Positions 25,809 to 34,083 of a stretch of DNA of 64,000 nucleotides are shown piece after piece (position 1 is the first letter of the stretch; each line of letters begins with the position of its first letter). A program made the position numbers and the translations under genes. Source of the DNA: Natronorubrum daqingense (lineage in GTDB: Archaea; Halobacteriota; Halobacteria; Halobacteriales; Natrialbaceae); NCBI RefSeq assembly GCF_001971705.1, contig NZ_CP019327.1, positions 1,612,001 through 1,676,000 on the forward strand. The letters run 5' to 3'. Below the pieces are notes generated by a model, which had not been told where the DNA came from, ran no database searches, and saw nothing but the letters and a program-made list of their open reading frames with translations.

Positions 25809-26213
25809 ATGGTCACGCCGGAATCGTTCTATCACGTTGCGCTGAAAGTGACGGACGTCGACGCAGCCGTCGCGTTCTATCGAAACCACCTCGCAGGTGA
25901 GGTCATCGAGCGAAAGCGACCCGACGAGGACGCGACGGGTGCGGAAAACGTCTCACACGCCGCGTTGCAAGTCGGTGATAAGCGTCTCTACGTCTTCGAT
26001 CGGGCACCCTACGAGGCTGCCGGACTCGTCGAGGATCTCCCCTACGGCTTCCTCCACTTCGGCTACGTCGTTCCCGACGTCGCGGCCGCCGCTGCGGACC
26101 TCGAGGGAGACGTTCTCTTCGTCATGGAGCCGACCGTCTTCGGCGATATGAAAATCGCCTTCATCGAGGGCCCCGCAGGCGAGCGAATCGAGTTGCTCGA
26201 GTATCTGGACTGA
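25809..26213 (+). CDS. VOC (glyoxalase-type) superfamily protein
   Basis: 134 residues with the paired beta-alpha-beta-beta-beta modules: FYHVALKVTDVDAAVAFYR at the start and IAFIEGPAGERIELLEYL at the end, with metal-ligand-like His9 and Glu near the C-terminus. Reaction unknown (dioxygenase, isomerase and resistance proteins share the fold). TATA-like AATTATCAC is 30 nt before the ATG. Track reading extends upstream but lacks conserved residues there. Confidence 0.82.
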   Translation: MVTPESFYHVALKVTDVDAAVAFYRNHLAGEVIERKRPDEDATGAENVSHAALQVGDKRLYVFDRAPYEAAGLVEDLPYGFLHFGYVVPDVAAAAADLEGDVLFVMEPTVFGDMKIAFIEGPAGERIELLEYLD

Positions 26214-26333
26214 TCGGCGGAGACGACCCAAAAGTGCCACAGAGCGCTCCTGAAGTGCATACTCGAGTCGGTACCTTCCCGCCCGTCGAATATCAGTCAC
26301 AATCGAGTCCCGAACCGACGCGCCGGTTCGTCG

Positions 26334-26855
26334 CTACGCCTGTCGTTTCTCCTTCGAAAGCACCCGCACGTTCTCGATTCCCGTGTCGGGATACTGACCG
26401 TCGTCGTCCTTCTCGACGGCCTTGACCATATCCCAGACGACGTTTAGGCCGGTCGTGACTCCCTCGAGTGCCTCCATCTCACAGCCCGTCTTGCCGGTCG
26501 TCTCGACGCCGACCTCGAGTTCGAGGTGATCCTCGACGAGGTCGAACTCGGTGTCGACGTTCGTGATCGGGATCTGGTGGCACATGGGGATCGTCTCCCA
26601 GGTGTGCTTGACGGCCTGGACGGCACCGATTCGGGCCGTCGCGAGCACGTCCCCCTTGCCGATTTCGTCCTCGCGGATCGCCTCGACGGTCGAAGGTTGG
26701 AGGTGAATCTCGCCGACGGCGACCGCGCGACGCTCGCTGTCCGGTTTGTCGCCGACGTCGACCATCTGCACGTCGCCGTCGTCCGTCGTGTGCGTGAGGT
26801 CGCCGGCGTTCCCCTCCCCATCCCCGGCCGAACGCTCCTCGGGTGTGTCACTCAT
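26334..26855 (-). CDS. moaC: cyclic pyranopterin monophosphate synthase
   Basis: Second step of molybdenum cofactor synthesis. 173 residues: acidic N-terminal extension (1-25), then VQMVDVGDKPDSERRAVAVG, KGDVLATARIGAVQAVK, PMCHQIPI and the GKTGCEMEALEGVTTG site. The start codon overlaps the stop of nnr by 8 nt, so the two are co-transcribed. Confidence 0.93.
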   Translation of the reverse strand: MSDTPEERSAGDGEGNAGDLTHTTDDGDVQMVDVGDKPDSERRAVAVGEIHLQPSTVEAIREDEIGKGDVLATARIGAVQAVKHTWETIPMCHQIPITNVDTEFDLVEDHLELEVGVETTGKTGCEMEALEGVTTGLNVVWDMVKAVEKDDDGQYPDTGIENVRVLSKEKRQA

Positions 26856-28281
26856 CGGTTTCGTTCCAGAGTGCTGCGGGAATCTCCTTGAGCATGTCGG
26901 ATGCGAGGAAGCCGAACGCCTCGGTTTCGGCCAGTCGCTCGCCCGCGAGTCCGTTGACGTGGGCGGCCGCCGCCGCGGCCTCGAGCGGGTCTGCGTGAGA
27001 CATGAGCGCGGCGACGATGCCTGCGAGCGTGTCGCCGGTGCCACCGACTTTCATGCCGGCGGTCCCGGAGCGACTGATTCTGGTCCGCTCGCCGTCCGTG
27101 ATCACGTCCGTCGCCCCCTTCGCGAGCACGAGGTGGCCGAGTTCGGCCGCGAAGTCCTCGACCTCGTCGGCCGCCGCCGCGAGATCGTCGACATCTGGGC
27201 CGCCCATCCCCGCCAGTTCGCGCCGGTTCGGCGTACAGACCAGCGTCGCGTCGGTCTCGAGATCGGGAACGACACGCAGGGCGTCCGCATCGACGACGAC
27301 CCGGCCTTCGAAGGACTCGAGGAACTGCCGGGCCGCCTCGAGCGTCTCGTCTGCGGTGCCAAGTCCTGGCCCCAGCACGACCACGTTGTCGTACTGATGG
27401 GCCGTCTCGAGTAGTTCTTCGGCCGTCTCGGGAGTGAGCACGTCGTCGTCGCTTTCGTAGGGTTGGACGATGAGGTCCTCGCTGTAGCCCTGAATCTCAC
27501 CGGCGACGGCGTCGGGTGCGGCGACGAAAGCGAGTTCGCCACCGCCACGCAGTGCGGCCTGTGCGGCGAGTGCGGGCGCGCCGGTGTAAGGGCCGCCGCC
27601 GATGATGTAGGGTCTCCCTTCGCGCCCGTCCGGTCGCGCGAGGTCGACGTCGCCGGGGCCGACGAATCGCTCGGCCGCGGCGGGAATCCCGATATCGGCG
27701 ACGGTCACGTCGGACGCGAGGTCCGCGAGTCCGGGTTTCGTGTCGTGGAAGGTAACGACGTGATCGGCCTCGACGCCGTTGTCCGCGTGTTCACCATCGT
27801 TCGCGTCGAATCCCGAGGGGACGTCGACCGAAACGACCGTCGCGTTTGCGTCGTTGATCGCCACCGCGGCAGTCGCCGCCGGCTCTCGAAGGTCGCCGCT
27901 GATTCCCGTTCCGAGCATCGCGTCGACGACAACGTCGCAGTCCGGGAGGTCGAAGTCACTCGAGTCCGTCACTTCGCGGGTATCGAAGTCCGCTCGCCGG
28001 AGGGCGTCCCAGTTTTCTCGAGCGATGTCGGTGCCGATGCGTTCGGCGCGGCCGAGCAAGCTGATCGTCAGATCGTAATCCTCGAGGAACCGAGCGGCGA
28101 CGAACGCGTCGCCGCCGTTGTTTCCGCGACCCGCGACGATGGCGACGCCCGAGCCGGCGTCGGCGACCTCTCGGATCGTGCGGGCGAGTGCGTGTCCACT
28201 CGACTCCATGAGCTGTTTCTGTGAGACGCTGAGCGCCGCGGCGTTCTCGTCGACGACAGCCATTCGCTCGCCAGTAATCAT
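26848..28281 (-). CDS. nnr: bifunctional NAD(P)HX epimerase/dehydratase
   Basis: Repairs hydrated NADH and NADPH. 477 residues: N-terminal YjeF-type epimerase (GRGNNGGDAFVAARFL near 52-67; DAMLGTGISGDLR) and C-terminal ribokinase-like dehydratase (IIGGGPYTGAPALAAQAAL; LGPGLG; TPNRRELAGM; GTGDTLAGIVAALM). The start MITGERM at 28281 is typical of haloarchaeal relatives. Followed by moaC with overlap. Confidence 0.92.
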   Translation of the reverse strand: MITGERMAVVDENAAALSVSQKQLMESSGHALARTIREVADAGSGVAIVAGRGNNGGDAFVAARFLEDYDLTISLLGRAERIGTDIARENWDALRRADFDTREVTDSSDFDLPDCDVVVDAMLGTGISGDLREPAATAAVAINDANATVVSVDVPSGFDANDGEHADNGVEADHVVTFHDTKPGLADLASDVTVADIGIPAAAERFVGPGDVDLARPDGREGRPYIIGGGPYTGAPALAAQAALRGGGELAFVAAPDAVAGEIQGYSEDLIVQPYESDDDVLTPETAEELLETAHQYDNVVVLGPGLGTADETLEAARQFLESFEGRVVVDADALRVVPDLETDATLVCTPNRRELAGMGGPDVDDLAAAADEVEDFAAELGHLVLAKGATDVITDGERTRISRSGTAGMKVGGTGDTLAGIVAALMSHADPLEAAAAAAHVNGLAGERLAETEAFGFLASDMLKEIPAALWNETDE

Positions 28282-28402
28282 ACGCGAGCGTTCGACGGGA
28301 CGACCGTTGAAGATTGCGGACGTCGGGGGTTGGCAACCGGGTGTGGATCGTCCGCCCACGGTGAACCAATATACTCAATCTGTTTCGCTCCCTACTCACC
28401 GT

Positions 28403-28885
28403 GTGAACGTCTTCTGGCTCGACGACGACCCACGGCTCGCAGCTCGCTATCACTGCGACCAGCACGTCAACAAGCTCCTGCTCGAGGCCGCGCAGGTGCT
28501 CTGTACGGCGGCTCGAGAGAACGGGTACGAGGCGGATTTTCTCTACCAGTCGACGCACGCAGACCATCCAGTGACGGTCTGGGCCCGCGAGTCTCGAGCG
28601 AACTGGCGTCAGTTGCGAGAGCACGCACAGGCGCTCAACGAGGAGTTCGTCGAACGATACGAGAAGGACGAGCCACACGCTTCCTGGCAGGTAATCGAGC
28701 GCATCGATCCCAGCGAAATCGAGTTTCCGTCCGCAGAGCCCACGCCAAAGCCCCAGGCGATGCCCGATGAGTATTGCTGTTCCGACGATCCCGTCAGCGC
28801 CTATCGAGCCTACTACGCCGGCGAAAAGGCCGAGTGGGCCGAGTGGAAGTACACCGAAAAGCCGCCGTGGCTCGAGACGCAGTGA
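28403..28885 (+). CDS. conserved protein of the phage pyrimidine-dimer-glycosylase-like family
   Basis: 160 residues from the GTG at 28403. Pattern NVFWLDDDPRLAARYHCDQH, NKLLLEAAQVLCTA, HPVTVWARESRANW, MPDEYCCSDDPVSAYRAYY matches, from memory, a small family shared by phages and prokaryotes and sometimes annotated as DNA glycosylase or just hypothetical. Conserved His (HCDQH, STHADHP) and Asp residues could form a metal site. Function unproven. No ATG start is available in frame before conserved sequence begins. Confidence 0.65.
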   Translation: MNVFWLDDDPRLAARYHCDQHVNKLLLEAAQVLCTAARENGYEADFLYQSTHADHPVTVWARESRANWRQLREHAQALNEEFVERYEKDEPHASWQVIERIDPSEIEFPSAEPTPKPQAMPDEYCCSDDPVSAYRAYYAGEKAEWAEWKYTEKPPWLETQ

Positions 28886-29075
28886 CGATAACTCGAGTAG
28901 ACACCAGCGACGTCGAGTAGACGCGACAGGTCGAATCCCGCGTGCATTCAGCAGTCCGGAAACACTGCTCAGTGAGTCCGTCTGGCGTGCGACAGTTACT
29001 CAATAACGATTGTTGCTTTTGGATACGGGAACTATATTTGCAAATACCTAAATCCCCGCGGCCCATACATCGATC

Positions 29076-29246
29076 ATGGACGCAATCGACGCCGAACCAA
29101 CTGTTGAGCCAACTGCCGAATCGACCCACGCTAACCACTCCCAACTACCAACCGAGCAACCCGAACCGTCGGTCTATCTCCCCGGAACGCCGACCGCGTC
29201 GTTCCTCGAGTACATCGAAGTCGCAATCAAGACGCTCACACGCTGA
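29076..29246 (+). CDS. small protein, unknown function (56 aa)
   Basis: ATG at 29076 to TGA at 29244-29246. Sequence is rich in Glu, Pro and Thr for 35 residues (EPTVEPTAESTHANH) and ends in a short helix (TASFLEYIEVAIKTLTR). An AAATACCTAAAT element ends about 22 nt upstream, giving the right distance for a leaderless promoter, and acidic codon use continues to the stop. No family recognised. Confidence 0.55.
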   Translation: MDAIDAEPTVEPTAESTHANHSQLPTEQPEPSVYLPGTPTASFLEYIEVAIKTLTR

Positions 29247-29340
29247 AAACGGCTGACACTCCGTCTAAAATACCCAATTCTCACGATCCGTTTTCACCGA
29301 TCTGCACGGAGGGCAGTTTCGGTCGATTCGAAACCGTTCG

Positions 29341-29400
29341 AGCCTGTCGTCTCTTCCTTGAGTCTGTCGTCTCTTCCTCGAGTCGATACTTCCTTTCCTC
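29341..29400 (+). repeat. 20-bp tandem repeat
   Basis: Two copies of AGYCTGTCGTCTCTTCCTYG at 29341-29360 and 29361-29380 differing at two positions, and a decayed third at 29381-29400, downstream of both the small gene (29246) and the convergent acylphosphatase stop (29433). Confidence 0.75.
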
Positions 29401-29432
29401 AAGTCGGTCCTCTCGAGGGCACTCCCGGGCAG

Positions 29433-29711
29433 TCAGTAGCGAATCTCGAATCCGTCCTCTCCCTGTGGTTCTTCGTACGTCGCGTCGACGTCGTCGACCA
29501 CAGCCGCCGGGCTACCCGTGTGACACCACTCGACCATCCCCTCGACGGTGGCCTCGTCGCCTTCGAAAACCGCTTCGACGCGCCCGTCCTCGAGATTCTT
29601 CACCCAGCCGTCGACCCCCTTCTCGCGAGCCGTGTCGCGGGTATTCGCACGGTAGTAGACGCCCTGGACTGTGCCGGTGACGAAGACGTGTACGCGAGTC
29701 CGTTCTGCCAT
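29433..29711 (-). CDS. acyP: acylphosphatase
   Basis: 92 residues covering the whole small ferredoxin-like fold. VFVTGTVQGVYYRANTRDTA holds the phosphate loop (GxVQGVxYR) and catalytic Arg; GWVKNLEDGRVEAVFEG holds the catalytic Asn. Hydrolyses acyl phosphates. Start at 29711 gives MAERTRVHVFV. 61 nt downstream of the DNA glycosylase gene on the same strand. Confidence 0.93.
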   Translation of the reverse strand: MAERTRVHVFVTGTVQGVYYRANTRDTAREKGVDGWVKNLEDGRVEAVFEGDEATVEGMVEWCHTGSPAAVVDDVDATYEEPQGEDGFEIRY

Positions 29712-29772
29712 GGCCGGACACTCGAGCGCCGGCGGCAAAAATCTGGGTTACGCACCGATTCGAAAGTTGAGG

Positions 29773-30654
29773 TCATCCGCCGGTTCGAAGGTGATGAAAG
29801 AGGTACGTCTGTGCGTACCCCGCGTGCTGGCCGCCGAGCTCCTCGCGAATGGCTCTCGAGGTGGCCGCGTACCCGTTCTGAGAGCATTCGGGATAGTACT
29901 CTTCGATCGCCGACTTGATCCACGTGTCGAGTGGCACGGCTTCGTCGAAGTCGAGCGAGAACAGGAGGACGCAGTCGGCTACCTTGTCGCCGACGCCGAC
30001 GAAGCGCGTCAGGTACTCTCGAGCGGGTTCGTACTCGAGGTCGCGAGCCTCGGCCGGGTGGGCCTCGCCGTCGGCGACCATCTCGGCCGTGCGAACGACG
30101 TAGGGTGCTCGGTAGCCAAGGCCCAGGTCGCGCAACTCGGCTTCGGTCGCGCTCGCGAGTTGGGCCGGCGTCGGAAACGAGTGATACGTCTCGTCGTTCC
30201 ACTCGAGTGGCGTGCCGTACTCGCGAGCCAGCGTCGACACCATCGAGTGGATCCGACTGACGCGCATCTGCGCCGAACAGATAAAAGAGACGAGACACTC
30301 GAAGGGCGGATCTTCGACCAGTCGCATGCCCCGGTGTGCCTCGTAGGCTTCGGTCAGGAGCGGATCGTCCGGCGACGCCGCTTCGATCGCCTCGAGGTCG
30401 TCGTCCAATCGCAGCAGTCGACGGACGAGCGACTCGGCATCGATTGGCGACTGCCACTCGAGGGTCCGTCCGGTCGTTCGGACGCGGATCGGGCTCCCGT
30501 CGACGACGGTGTAGTACCACGCCTCACCCGGTGGCGTTTCGGTGTACATGGCATCGTCGCTGCGTCGCCAGCAGTAGGTTTGGCCGCTCTCGAGCGTTCG
30601 ATACAGGTCGAGTCCGCCTGAAAGCTCGCCGATCGGAATCGTGCCTGTTTCCAT
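29773..30654 (-). CDS. 8-oxoguanine / 3-methyladenine-type DNA glycosylase
   Basis: 293 residues of the HhH-GPD superfamily. N-terminal TBP-like domain includes SGQTYCWRR; the catalytic part has FVGVGDKVADCVLLFSLDF with the HhH and Lys, and AVPLDTWIKSA with the catalytic Asp, the arrangement of OGG1 (G-x-K-V-A-D-C). Removes oxidised or alkylated purines. Start at 30654 (METGTIPIGEL). Confidence 0.88.
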   Translation of the reverse strand: METGTIPIGELSGGLDLYRTLESGQTYCWRRSDDAMYTETPPGEAWYYTVVDGSPIRVRTTGRTLEWQSPIDAESLVRRLLRLDDDLEAIEAASPDDPLLTEAYEAHRGMRLVEDPPFECLVSFICSAQMRVSRIHSMVSTLAREYGTPLEWNDETYHSFPTPAQLASATEAELRDLGLGYRAPYVVRTAEMVADGEAHPAEARDLEYEPAREYLTRFVGVGDKVADCVLLFSLDFDEAVPLDTWIKSAIEEYYPECSQNGYAATSRAIREELGGQHAGYAQTYLFHHLRTGG

Positions 30655-30785
30655 CTGCTCGGTTCCTCGAGACGCGACGCCGTGTGCCTTTCGACACGCG
30701 TGCAATGCCCGCCTTCACACTGAACGAGACACTCTTTCGTAGCGGGCGTTCGAACGAGGCGAACCTTCATACCGCAGGCGACACA

Positions 30786-30797
30786 ATACCATGGTAT
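30786..30797. promoter_or_regulatory. 12-bp palindrome on the DUF555 start codon
   Basis: ATACCATGGTAT is a perfect palindrome that overlaps the ATG at 30796. If the transcript is leaderless, a protein bound here would cover the transcription start. Confidence 0.35.
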
Positions 30798-31341
30798 GCA
30801 CTGCAGGGTTGTTGTCGAAGCCGCGGTGCCGGTGTTCGACGTCGAGACGGAAGACGAAGCCATCCGGATCGCCATCTCGAAGACGGGCGAGATGCTGAAC
30901 CCTGACTTGAACTACGTCGAGATCAACATGGGTGAGCGAACCTCCCCATCGGGTGAGGAGCTCCCACCCGCGTTCATCGCCGCCGACGAAGCACTCGTCG
31001 CACTCGAGTTGGAAATGACCGTCTTCAACGTCGAGCGCGAGGAACACGCCTCGCGAATTGCCCGGAAAGAAATCGGCCAACTCCTCGAGAACATCCCACT
31101 CGAAGTGATCCAAATCGAAGAGTTCGAAGACGAAGATGAAGGCGAGGAAGACGAGGAAGATGAGGAAGACGGGGAAGCCGACGAAGACACGGCAGATGCC
31201 GTCAACGCTGACGATGACGGCAGCGGAACGGAGGCGAGCGAGAATGATGACGCCTCGAGCAGCGAAGACAGCGCCGAATCGGACGAAGACGCAGACAGCG
31301 ACGACGAAATTCTCCCCGAGTTCGAAGACCTCGTCGAGTAA
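30796..31341 (+). CDS. DUF555 (UPF0212) family protein
   Basis: 181 residues. The first 110 are the conserved archaeal domain (MHCRVVVEAAVPVFDVETED, IAISKTGEMLNPDLNYVEI, GEELPPAFIAADEALVALEL). The last 70 are almost only Glu, Asp, Ala and Ser, a haloarchaeal acidic tail. Function unknown though widely conserved in euryarchaea. ATG 30796 is used; the ATG at 30791 is out of frame. CTTCATACC 30 nt upstream may be the TATA element. Confidence 0.85.
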   Translation: MHCRVVVEAAVPVFDVETEDEAIRIAISKTGEMLNPDLNYVEINMGERTSPSGEELPPAFIAADEALVALELEMTVFNVEREEHASRIARKEIGQLLENIPLEVIQIEEFEDEDEGEEDEEDEEDGEADEDTADAVNADDDGSGTEASENDDASSSEDSAESDEDADSDDEILPEFEDLVE

Positions 31342-31506
31342 CTGAAACTGGAGATTGCGTTCACTATCGGGCGATTACGAACGAAAATACGGCTAAATTG
31401 TGGGACTGTATTCGGAAGCGCGACAGGAGTCTGCCCCACGGCCGGGGGCGAATTCCCGAGTCTCGCCAGTGTGAAGCGTTGTACTCGAAGGAAGCGACGT
31501 ACTCGT

Positions 31507-31743
31507 TCAGTCAGCGGTCGCGGCGACTGCTTCTTGCTCTCCCTCACGCATGTTCATCGTGATTCCGCCAGCGAGTGCAAAAACAGCGGCCTTGTGGTCC
31601 GTTTTCGATTTGTGGATCGATGTTGGTCGAATACCGCGCGACTCGTACTCGTCAAGGTTGATCTGACAGTCTTCCCAGGCTGCACACTGGTTCGATACCT
31701 CCGCAAGAAGGCCGTGAAGGTGAATGAGCTCCTGCTTCTTCAT
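31507..31743 (-). CDS. UPF0058 family protein
   Basis: 78 residues beginning MKKQELIHLHGLLAEV, the typical start of this archaeal family; helical throughout. In-frame ATG at 31749 would add two residues. An AT-rich AATAATATAA box (complement of 31770-31785) is 28-40 nt upstream, supporting a near-leaderless transcript. Function unknown. Confidence 0.85.
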   Translation of the reverse strand: MKKQELIHLHGLLAEVSNQCAAWEDCQINLDEYESRGIRPTSIHKSKTDHKAAVFALAGGITMNMREGEQEAVAATAD

Positions 31744-32007
31744 AACCATCCAATCCTACCCACTGCAGGGTTATATTATTATCTTGAGTCGCGTTAACAC
31801 GCGCCCTGAGGCTGAAACGGACTATGTCACGGCCTGTCAGGAAACGAAGGCTCTCCCTACCGAGTGAAAACCACCCGACGAAACCCCGATCAAGAGTGGG
31901 TTACTATCGGTTGTGAATTCACAAATTCGGATGTTACCCACAGTCCAATCGATGCCTACGCTGCCCCTACCGGAGGGAAGAACGGAGACCAGCGCGGTAA
32001 GTATCGG

Positions 32008-32187
32008 TTATCCGAGCTGTTTGAGCGTCTGGAGGTCCCGATCCGTTCGCATGAATTCCGAGAGGCGACGCGACGCGTGGCAGTTTGGGCAGTGAAACAT
32101 CGATGCGGGAGTCGGGAGGTCGTTGGGAGTAATCTGCCACTCTTTGGTACATTCGGGACACAACAGTTGCACGGTCGTCTGGTCCAT
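32008..32187 (-). CDS. zinc-ribbon protein
   Basis: 59 residues with two CxxC knuckles (LCPECTKEW, FHCPNCHASR), a classical zinc ribbon, and a short C-terminal helix (RRLSEFMRTDRDLQTLK). Likely nucleic-acid or protein binding; no defined role. Too short to show in most gene lists, but both knuckles and acidic/basic codon pattern support it. Just downstream (minus strand) of nothing; tfb lies upstream. Confidence 0.75.
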   Translation of the reverse strand: MDQTTVQLLCPECTKEWQITPNDLPTPASMFHCPNCHASRRLSEFMRTDRDLQTLKQLG

Positions 32188-32307
32188 GCTACGCCATTGC
32201 ACACCATGCCTCAAAAGTGTTGTCGCCCGGGGACGCAAAAATCGAGTCGAATCGCACATCCCGACGGCACGTCACACCGTTCGCTGGCGACAGTCGAAAA
32301 GTGGCAT

Positions 32308-33279
32308 TTACGCCGGTGCCGCCGTGTCGGACGCCTCGAGCAGTTCCTTGTAGCGGTTGCGGATGGTGACTTCGGAGATGCTCGCGACTTCGCTGACGTC
32401 GTTTTGGGTGACCTTCTCGTTCGTCAAGAGCGCCGCGGCGTAGACGGCGGCGGCGGCGAGGCCGACCGGCGACTTACCGCTGTGGACGCCTTCCTGACGG
32501 GCCGACTCGAGTAGCTCTCGAGCCATGCGCTCGGTCTCGTCCGAGAGATCGAGGTCGCTGACGAAGCGTGGCACGTAGTGTTCGGGGTCAGCAGGCTTGA
32601 CCTCGAGACCGAGTTCTCGGATGATGTATCGGTACGTGCGGGTTAGTTCCATCTTCTCGACGCGGCTGACGGCCGAGATTTCGTCGAGGCTGCGGGGCGT
32701 CCCGGCCTGGCGAGCCGACGCGTACAGCGAGGCCGTCGCGACGCCTTCGATCGAGCGACCGGGGAGGAGGTCTTCCTCGAGTGCGCGACGGTAGATGACG
32801 CTGGCCGTCTCGCGGACGTTCTCTGGGAGACCGAGCGCGCTCGCCATCCGGTCGATCTCGCCCAGCGCCTGCTTGAGGTTACGTTCCTTGGAGTCGCGCG
32901 TCCGGAAGCGCTCGTTCCAGGTGCGCAGCCGTTGCATCTTCTGGCGCTGGCGACTCGAGAGCGAGCGGCCGTAGGCGTCTTTGTCCTGCCAGCCGATGTT
33001 GGTCGAGAGGCCCTGGTCGTGCATCATGTTCGTCGTCGGTGCACCAACGCGGGACTTCTTGTCCTTCTCGGCGGCGTCGAATGCGCGCCACTCCGGACCG
33101 CGGTCGATCTCGTCTTCCTCGACGACGAGGCCACAGTCGCGACAGACGGTCTCGGCGTGTTCGGCGTCGGAGATGAGTCGGCCGCCACACTCTGGACACT
33201 GTTCTTTCTCACCCGACGTTTCCGTCGATTCTTCCTCTTCCGTCTCGCCCGTATAGCTTCTAATTGTGGTATCTGTCAT
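32308..33279 (-). CDS. tfb: transcription initiation factor TFB
   Basis: Recruits RNA polymerase to TBP-bound promoters. 323 residues: acidic N-terminus, zinc ribbon CPECGGRLI...CRDCG (28-50), B-finger/linker with RGPEWRAFD, then two cyclin repeats, the second ending in the HTH NDVSEVASISEVTIRNRYKEL that reads the BRE. Haloarchaea carry several TFBs with distinct targets. The TATA box is at 33371 on the complement, giving an untranslated leader of about 68 nt, unusual among mostly leaderless neighbours. Confidence 0.96.
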   Translation of the reverse strand: MTDTTIRSYTGETEEEESTETSGEKEQCPECGGRLISDAEHAETVCRDCGLVVEEDEIDRGPEWRAFDAAEKDKKSRVGAPTTNMMHDQGLSTNIGWQDKDAYGRSLSSRQRQKMQRLRTWNERFRTRDSKERNLKQALGEIDRMASALGLPENVRETASVIYRRALEEDLLPGRSIEGVATASLYASARQAGTPRSLDEISAVSRVEKMELTRTYRYIIRELGLEVKPADPEHYVPRFVSDLDLSDETERMARELLESARQEGVHSGKSPVGLAAAAVYAAALLTNEKVTQNDVSEVASISEVTIRNRYKELLEASDTAAPA

Positions 33280-33344
33280 GGTGTATCGGGATGGTTACTC
33301 GGGGCTCCCGGGTGGGGTAACCAGAAGAAACCCGGTCGCCTCGG

Positions 33345-33359
33345 CTAACATATTGTTAG
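33345..33359. promoter_or_regulatory. inverted repeat at the tfb transcription start
   Basis: CTAACA-TAT-TGTTAG, exact 6-bp arms. The tfb TATA box (TTTATA, complement of 33371-33376) places the transcription start about here, so the repeat would lie across it. Confidence 0.5.
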
Positions 33360-33370
33360 GTCGTAAGCCA

Positions 33371-33376
33371 TATAAA
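33371..33376 (-). promoter_or_regulatory. TATA box of tfb
   Basis: Complement reads TTTATA; nothing else in the 346-nt region 33280-33625 looks as much like a core promoter, and no gene is seen in that region. Confidence 0.5.
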
Positions 33377-33625
33377 GATTTCGCCCACATTATAAACTGA
33401 TCGGATTTTCTATTATATATGTTTCGGATATATGCTGATTAATCGTTCGGTTAGTCGGCGGGTACTCGAGCGAACGTCAGTGGTGCTGGTTCGACCTCTG
33501 GAGTGGTACTCGACCAAGCCATCCTACCAGTGGGACGGAGGCGTTAGAATAGTTGTGTCCACATACGTTGGTATTCATCCCCCAAATCGCAAGGCACAGA
33601 GTCGATCGACAGCTCCTCGAGGCGG

Positions 33626-33910
33626 TCACACGGTGAACAGATGTCCATCAGTCGGGACGTCGAACAGGCCGACGCGCGCTCCCGCATCGAGCCACGCGTG
33701 GCCGTAGGAAAACGACGCCAACGCGTTGACCAGGTCGCCTTCCTCGCGGAAGTGACGGCCGTCCTCGAGGTACGAGGACGCCATCTCGTAACACTCCTCG
33801 GCAGCCCTCTCCATCGGCGTCCCGGCTGGCGGCGCGACCGACGCCGCCTCGAGCGCCTCCGCGAGTAACGCTCCGTAGCGATTCGTCTTCTCCTCGAGGT
33901 CTGCAGTCAT
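33626..33910 (-). CDS. DUF357 family protein
   Basis: 94 residues, helical. TNRYGALLAEALEAASVAP and MASSYLEDGRHFREEGDLVNALASFSYGHAWLDAG match the archaeal DUF357 helical-bundle pattern (length and the SFSYGHAWLDAG stretch). Function unknown. Start at 33910. Confidence 0.85.
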   Translation of the reverse strand: MTADLEEKTNRYGALLAEALEAASVAPPAGTPMERAAEECYEMASSYLEDGRHFREEGDLVNALASFSYGHAWLDAGARVGLFDVPTDGHLFTV

Positions 33911-34083
33911 GGGTTGTCCTTCGGCGTCCGTACCGTAAGTCCGTCGCCATCGTGTAGGGTTCGACGTGGACGCTATCGGCAAGGTCGCAGGAACGATACC
34001 GTCGAGGTTGCAGGGTACTCGCGTGGACGGGTGGGTGGCAGAGAACGCAAGGGGTTTAGGCGCTGTGTCCCAAACCTGGACTC

